Origin: Cotesia glomerata
Lineage: Eukaryota > Arthropoda > Insecta > Hymenoptera > Braconidae
Reading direction: 5' to 3'
Assembly: GCF_020080835.1 (NCBI RefSeq)
Contig: NC_058161.1
Coordinates: forward strand, 28,096,837 to 28,160,836
Length of the DNA stretch: 64,000 nucleotides
Part shown: positions 58,065-64,000 of the stretch, one piece after another
Layout of the letters: each line of letters opens with the position of its first letter
How positions within the stretch are numbered: the first letter of the stretch is position 1
The notes under the pieces: generated by a model
Database searches by the model: none
What the model saw: only the letters and a program-made list of their open reading frames with translations
Told to the model about the DNA's origin: nothing
Made by a program: the position numbers and the translations under genes

Positions 58065-58820
58065 ATAGGCCATGTTCAGAAGCGGATGGGGACTCGACTG
58101 CGTACTCTGAAAACTAAACAAAAAGGTCTTGGTGGTAGAGGTAGGCTTACAGGAAAAGTAATAGACAAATTAACTGTGTACTATGGTTTATCAATACGTC
58201 CTCATTGCGATTCTATTAAAGATATGAAATCTGCTATTATGGCAACTTTTTACCACTACGGTTCGACTGATGAAAATCCGAATCATGATATGTGTCCCAA
58301 AGGCGAAGATTCTTGGTGCTCTTACCAGCGCGCTGAAGCAAGTGGAGAGCTTGATACTTATACTCAAGATTATTCTCCCTTACCTCCTGATGTTTTAAAA
58401 GCTATTAAACCGATTTACGACGATCTCAGTAATGATAATTTACTTTCAAGATGTGTAGGTGGATTCAATCAGAATAATAATAAGAGCTTCAACCAACTAG
58501 TGTGGAAAATATGCCCAAAAACCGTGAATACTAGTTCTACTATCGTATAAATTGCTGCATACATAGCTACTTGTATATTTAATGAAGGTTCAAATTCATT
58601 ATTAATGATTATGGATACCCTAGGACTTAATTGTCGGTCTAATTCCCATCGGTATGCTGATAAATTGGATGCTGCACGTGTGAAAGTGGCAGATCAGCGC
58701 GCCAACGACAACACTCGGGAAGGCAGAATGCTTCGTAGGCAACAGCAAATTGATGTTTTGGAAACTTCCACAATGGCTGAAGAACTATTATATGGCCCAG
58801 GAATAGATGACTCGATGTAA
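58065..58820 (+). pseudogene. Mutator-like transposase, 5'-truncated with one nonsense codon
   Basis: A second member of the transposase family at 27768-28649. It begins in mid-gene with IGHVQKRMGTRLRTLK and continues through KVIDKLTVYYGLSIRP, ENPNHDMCPKGEDSWCSYQRA, LLSRCVGGFNQNNNKSFNQL and, after a single in-frame TAA at 58548, IAAYIATCIFNEG to MAEELLYGPGIDD. The stop lies where the other copy has Glu (KTIEIA), so it is a simple nonsense change; the frame is otherwise unbroken. QNNNESLN of the other copy reads QNNNKSFN here, so the expected catalytic Glu is a Lys. The 5' part, including YIGDGD, is replaced by the CGGG terminus of a GGCAAGCC-word element. It cannot be active. Confidence 0.85.
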
Positions 58821-59419
58821 GTAATTTAATAATTCGTATTTCTGTACGTGAATCTAGAGTGAAACTTTAAACGCGTTTTTCTCAAAACTATGTTTTTTGA
58901 ACTGGTGACAACTGTAACTCGAAAACCGCTCAGTAGATTTTAATAAAATTTATACAGCTTTTAGAATATATAATAAACTCGGACCTGATCGAAGGATTTT
59001 TTTTTTTTTCAAAAATTTCGATTTTTTAAAACCAATTAACTGTTGATTTTTTCCCAAAAATCTAGACAAAAATTTCCTGAAGCCGCCATTTTGTTAATTT
59101 TTGAAAAAAAAAAATCCTTCGATCAGGCCCAGGATTATCTATTTATAAAACTAATTTTTTTCATCCGATTGATTTTAGATGAATTTCCAAGGACTTATGA
59201 TTGTCACCGCAAGGACCTTTTTTTGGAACTGGGTCAACACAGACAGCTATAACTTTGAAAATAAAATTTTTTTTTTTTTGAAATTTTCGTGATTTCAAGT
59301 CAAAACATTGTATAATAATGCCATATTACTACTTTTGTAAAATAACATGATTTAATAGCAAAAAAAAAATACTGAAAATTCTCATTTTTTCGTGCCTCTG
59401 ACTACCCCTAACCCCTTAA
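58821..59419 (+). mobile_element. 3' part of the second Mutator-like element
   Basis: Related to the downstream part of the copy at 27 kb (AAACGCGTTTTTCTCAAAAC region) and ending TGCCTCTGACTACCCC, then CCCCTTAA at 59412-59419, as the other copy ends in CTCCCTTAA. Includes an inverted repeat (58983-59020 with 59096-59132). Confidence 0.6.
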
Positions 59420-60550
59420 AATGCCTGGGACAAACTTTGGTTTAATGAATTTAATGAAACAAATTAATTTTCGGTACTTTTTATTAAAGAAGATTTTTAG
59501 ATAACTAATTAAGTTTCTAAACATTATGGACCAAATTATATATTATGGACGAATAACTTAAAATTTAATCTTAAAGTTTTAATTTTGGGTATGGGACAGC
59601 CCAGGGGACTGTTATTTCGGTGGTTTACGAATTTATAGCAAAAAAACCAAAATTTATTTCATTTTAGTTTTCAATGCTCCAAACAGAAATATTTTTTTAC
59701 TTTCGTAGCAAATTTTTTTTGGTAAGGAAATAACAATTTTTCCAATAAAAAAATGCCTGGAACAGTGAAAAACATCCTTACAGAGAATCACCCATATATT
59801 ACAAGTAGGGTCAAATACGTTTTACTTTGAAACTTGTTCAACTACTGGGTACTTTACCTTTATTCAATTAAATATTTAAATGTAATTTGCATCAGACTCC
59901 TGTAGTGAAACTTCAATTTTTCCAAAAATAAACTATTATTTATTTCAATCATTTGATTTCGTCTAAAAATACCTTACGTTAAAAAATTTTTAAAACAACA
60001 AAAGTTTTTCCAAAACTTTTTAGATATTCATTCAAATAATAAAACGAACGCTTTTAACTTTAACTTATATAGTATAAATGTTTTATTTTATATTAATTAA
60101 AGTCAGAAAGTTGTTGCGAAAAGTTATTTTCTTAATAGTTTGAAAACGCGTGAAACTCTTTCATTTTTATTAAAGAAACTTTAATTCATTCAATTTTCTC
60201 TTACTTTCCAACAAAATATATAACAGTATACATTATACAATATACATACATACTTGGTCTTTTTATCCTCTTGAAAGTATGTTTGCTTGAAAGGCCAGTT
60301 AAACTCTTGAAAAAAAGTTTTCGCACGATAACGAAGATAGTTGTTCTTTTGCACGCCTCATAAGCGAAGCGGATGAGGTTGTGCTCTTCACTCGCCTTAC
60401 AAAAATCAAGCGATTTCTTGAACTAAAATTGTCTCTATTTATTTTCTATTGCACTTGTAGAATAATATTTACACATAAATGTCATGGCAAAACACTAGTT
60501 TCAACACTTATGACATTTTTAAAAGACATTTTGCTTTTTAAATATATAAA
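59420..60550. other. No recognisable gene
   Basis: AT-rich with chance ORFs only. GCCTGGGACA (59423), ATGGGACAG (59590) and GCCTGGAACAG (59755) are recurring phrases. Confidence 0.35.
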
Positions 60551-60556
60551 AAAAAA

Positions 60557-60595
60557 ATTAGGAAAACGGTTGACCCTGAAGGCCATCCCTGCAAC
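60557..60595 (+). repeat. GAGCTC-hairpin family, copy L (first 39 bp only)
   Basis: ATTAGGAAAACGGTTGACCC to CCCTGCAAC, cut off and joined to a GGCAAGCC-word fragment. Confidence 0.75.
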
Positions 60596-60598
60596 AAT

Positions 60599-60763
60599 TT
60601 AACTCCATAGATGTCCCAAATTACATGCAAATTTGGCATGCCAATCTTCGTTTTGCCTAATGTGGATTTAAAAAGACGCAAATTAGGCTTGCCTAAGTTA
60701 GGCAAGCCAAACTTGCCCCTCACTAATTCTTCGGCATTCCTCACTACAATTTCTGGTCGGGAT
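60599..60763. mobile_element. GGCAAGCC-word element, third copy (right end)
   Basis: Close to 57930-58064 and ending AATTTCTGGTCGGG. Confidence 0.7.
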
Positions 60764-60854
60764 GTGACTACCGTGATTTGTGAATTATAAATAAATAAAA
60801 ATTTCGCTTTATTAAGTAATGACTTTTGTTAAATTGCACTGTAATATTGACATT

Positions 60855-62010
60855 TTTGAAGATATAAGCATATATTTTATATATTTATATATAATATATA
60901 TAAGTATATAAAATAAAATATATGAAAAATTTATGTGGGTACTCAAATGAAAGGTCTCGATGAGTGTAATGTCTGGGTGAATTTATATCTTTAAAAATGT
61001 CAATAGTTTACAAGATATAAGGTCATTTCTTAATTATTGATATTTCTAAAGATGTAAGCTCATCCTGATGTCACACTCATCAAGAGCTTTCATTTGAGTA
61101 CCCATATGCATTTTTGATATATACATATATATATAAATATATAAAATATATGAAAAATTGATGTGGGTACTCAAATAAAAGGTCTCGATGAGTGTAATGT
61201 CGGAGTGAGCTTATATATTTAAAAATGTCAATAGTTGACAAGATAGCAATGTCAGTTCTTAATTATTGACATTTTTTAATATATAAGCTCATCCTGATGT
61301 CACACTCACCAAGAGCTTTCATTTGAGTACCCACATGCATTTTGATATATTTTTCATATATACATATATATATAATATATATATAAATATATAAAATATA
61401 TGAAAAATTGATGTGGGTACTCAAATGAAAGGTCTCGATGAGTGTAATGTCGGAGTGAGCTTATATATTTAAAAATGTCAATAGTTGACAAGATAGCAAT
61501 GTCAGTTCTTAATTATTGACATTTTTTAATATATAAGCTCATCCTGATGTCACACTCACCAAGAGCTTTCATTTGAGTACCCACATGCATTTTGATATAT
61601 TTTTCATATATACATATATATATAATATATATATAAATATATAAAATATATGAAAAATTGATGTGGGTACTCAAATGAAAGGTCTCGATGAGTGTAATGT
61701 CGGAGTGAGCTTATATATTTAAAAATGTCAATAGTTGACAAGATAGCAATGTCAGTTCTTAATTATTGACATTTTTTAATATATAAGCTCATCCTGATGT
61801 CACACTCACCAAGAGCTTTCATTTGAGTACCCGCATGCATTTTGATATATTTTTCATACATACATATATATATAATATATATATAAATATATAAAATATA
61901 CGAAAAATTGATGTGGGTACTCAAATGAAAGGTCTCGATGAGTGTAATGTCGGGATGAGCTTATATCTTTAAAAATGTCTATAGTTAACAAGATAAAAGA
62001 TCATTTCTTA
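60855..62010. repeat. 250-bp tandem array, about five units
   Basis: The marker TGAAAAATTGATGTGGGTAC starts at 61151, 61401, 61651 and 61901 (exactly 250 bp apart), with a more diverged first unit at 60923. Each unit is itself an inverted repeat: GGGTACTCAAATGAAAGGTC opens and the complement closes it, around a TTGACATTTTTTAATATATA centre. The middle units are nearly identical, so the array expanded recently or is being homogenised. Confidence 0.9.
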
Positions 62011-63400
62011 ATTATATGTCTAGAAATGGAGCATTTTCGAATGCAGCCTAAATACTTATCATGATAAATTGACTATCGATGAGAATGATATGAACCCTTG
62101 AAAAGGCGGAAATTCAAGTCAAGACCTTTGCAATGACACTGAATTTCACAAAAAAAAAAACCTATTTTATCATATGACTATCCTGGAGACAAAATTTTTG
62201 TTATTCTCTTAATAATATAGATATACTTTTTTCAATACTCACTCTTATGTCAAACATTAGAATGTTATTATATTCTGACTCTAAAATCGAAAAATTTTAG
62301 TTTTTTATACTTCATGTTTATTTTTTTTATGATTGCAATCATGATGATATTAACTATCTCCGATGATAAAAGTTACCATCTAGATGATAAACCGTATCAT
62401 CATAATTGTGGGAATTAATATACACTGATTGTACTAATTACAATCGCCGGATTGTTGCATTTATCATCTTAACTTTGTAAAAGTTAATAATTATCCTTGA
62501 TAGTAGAAGCTACAAAATAGGGATGGTTACCGTTAACACAAAATTCTCTCCGTGTAGGAGTCAAACGGTATTGTTGCCATAAGAATGCGTTAACCTACTG
62601 GAACTTTTTACAAGTAACTATCTACTATAGAGTTCCTGTAGCTAAATTTTTTTCTCCGTGTAGCAAAATTTTTCAAAAGTTATGTCATGAGGACAAATGC
62701 AATAGTTAGATTTATATGAAATCTACAAAAAACGGAAAGTTATGATCCGACATTTCGGTACCAGTTTATAAATCGATTTTCGAGATAATTATAACTGTCA
62801 GGTACCTTTTTTCGTGGGATAAGTACTTTTGAGGTCACTTAATTGACTTACATACCAATTCTGGGAAAAAGGGTATTTTAGCTGACGATGAAAATTCGTG
62901 ACTAGACCACTGGCTTGCGGGCCATATGTAGTGGCTTGCACCCGGGCAAAAAGATTAGATCGGACCATATGTGATTATACTTATAATGCTGGTTCGTGAA
63001 AGTTTTAACTTTATCAGACATCAGGAAAAACTGCTAGTTTTATTTGGAAAGAAGAAAGTTTCTTGGATAATAATGAAATTAACAGTGAAAAGTTTTCTGC
63101 AGTGTTGAATAGATGTTGAATATATGTTGGGAAATTGTTACTAAAGACAGATATGCAGTATAAAGATGACCATTCATGTGTATCTATTATTTACGAAAAA
63201 GTTTCGACAGAAATAGCTTTCATTCATCGTTAGCTGGTTATAACTTTTTACAAATCCCTGACATTTATTTTTTATTAATCACTTTTGGAGTAGTTTCTGT
63301 CGTAGGTAATTAATTATTAAAACCGCAACGTTACGGTCGAAAAGATTTTAAGAATGTTGAAAATTTGAATTCAGTTATTAGAATCGTCAATTAGTTAATA
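62011..63400. other. No recognisable gene
   Basis: AT-rich. Contains the third copy of the 66-bp repeat (62661-62728), preceded by a T-tract plus CCGTGTAG tip, and CCGTGTAGGAG near 62552. Confidence 0.4.
62661..62728. repeat. 66-bp dispersed repeat, third copy
   Basis: Diverged copy of 41306-41371. Confidence 0.7.
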
Positions 63401-63405
63401 AAAAT

Positions 63406-64000
63406 TCAAGTAAAGTAAGAAAATATTGACAGTAAGACTTGTACTATTGTTATCCGCGCTACTTTTTTTTTGCAATTTCCACCGAAAAATTGATCGATTG
63501 AATCCAATTTGCTTCTCCAGTTTGTAACGTCCACGTTTTCAAAAATTATAAAAATAAATAATTTATTTGTCCCCGGCTCGAAATTTGCTCGCCGGAGTCC
63601 AGGGTCATAAACGGGGATTACATTATCAATAACAAAATAATAAACAAAACACTTCATTTTAAATAAATCAAAGAAAAAAAGAAAAAAACCTCTTTATTGG
63701 CCTGATCATGTTAATAAACGATATAAACAATATAAACAAATTAAACAATATAAACAATATATTAGAACACTCTTTTCACACATACTCGCGGTTCAAAATC
63801 GCGAACTAACTGTCAAGAGCTGGTTCCCCGCTTCCCCAGGAGACTAGCCGTCACCCCTGGGCCTAAACCTCTACCCCGAGAGCGAATGGAGAGTGTCCTC
63901 TTCGCCCCCACCTACACGGCTTATGGTCACCTACCGTACCTCAGCTGAGGGCTTCGGCACGGGGAGAAGCACTTTCATCCGGTCGGTTCATGATACTTAC
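63406..64000 (-). other. GC-richer, 3'-UTR-like segment, probably from a retroelement
   Basis: 63810-64000 is clearly richer in G and C than the surroundings. On the minus strand it runs into AATAAA followed by a T-rich stretch (63700-63680), consistent with the 3' UTR of a retroelement or gene whose body lies beyond the window. Tandem TATAAACAATATAAACAA occurs at 63720-63760. The 83-residue minus-strand ORF at 63406-63657 has no recognisable domain. Confidence 0.35.

Overview
The window is repeat-dense, AT-rich eukaryotic DNA from an animal, most likely an insect. Supporting signs are an R1-like LINE reverse transcriptase, a Ty3/gypsy pol relic, a Tigger/pogo-type element, a Mutator-like transposase of the type common in arthropods, (CA)n-bearing dispersed repeats, and tRNA- and 5S-derived repeats. 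A hymenopteran, perhaps a parasitoid wasp, is my guess from overall texture; I cannot prove it from the sequence. I found no complete host gene. Almost everything that can be explained is mobile DNA nested in mobile DNA.

Layout. 1-4.9 kb: a 1.6 kb TIR element, small foldbacks, and a nest of elements (CTGATATG-word, TATATA-word) holding a complete copy of an unclassified element (3080-4116). 6.5-9 kb: a GGCCGAGCATC-word element with a tRNA-like core, split by the first GAGCTC-hairpin element. 11-16.3 kb: further foldback families, one with (AAT)n arms and a tRNA-like core. 16.3-21.4 kb: an LTR-like GC-richer stretch, an R1-like RT fragment, a gypsy third ORF and a decayed gypsy integrase, all on the minus strand, cut by a GAGCTC-hairpin copy. 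22.7-24.4 and 31.5-33.5 kb: two head-to-tail dimers of the GAGCTC-hairpin family. 25.8-26.8 kb: a CCGCACCACCGC-word element with a tRNA-like core. 27.2-28.8 kb: a Mutator-like element with an open transposase fragment. 34.5-36.9 kb: a LINE 3' end split by a foldback that carries 60-bp tandem units. 38.1-41.1 kb: a recent inverted duplication that carries a candidate exon. 44.6-46.3 kb: GGCAAGCC-word and CTACCGAA-word elements. 46.3-54.9 kb: a large inverted duplication whose left arm holds a second copy of the unclassified element, itself interrupted by a Tigger/pogo element. 56.6-59.4 kb: more GGCAAGCC-word elements and a second, broken Mutator-like copy. 60.8-62.0 kb: a 250-bp tandem array. 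63.4-64 kb: a GC-richer, 3'-UTR-like end.

The main pattern is a structural class. At least nine otherwise unrelated repeats share a short tip (C/G-rich bases, then an A-tract, such as CCCGAGTAAAAA or CACGGAAAAAA in inverted orientation). The tip is followed by arms built from many copies of one short self-complementary word that differs between families. Five or six of the longer ones carry a Pol III-gene-like module (tRNA-like, or in one case 5S rRNA-like) in the middle. Two undamaged host paralogues inside the window also give the exact A/T insertion junction of the unclassified 1-kb element. Nothing here works as a pathway; the entries are parasitic elements, their relics, and one possible host or captured exon.
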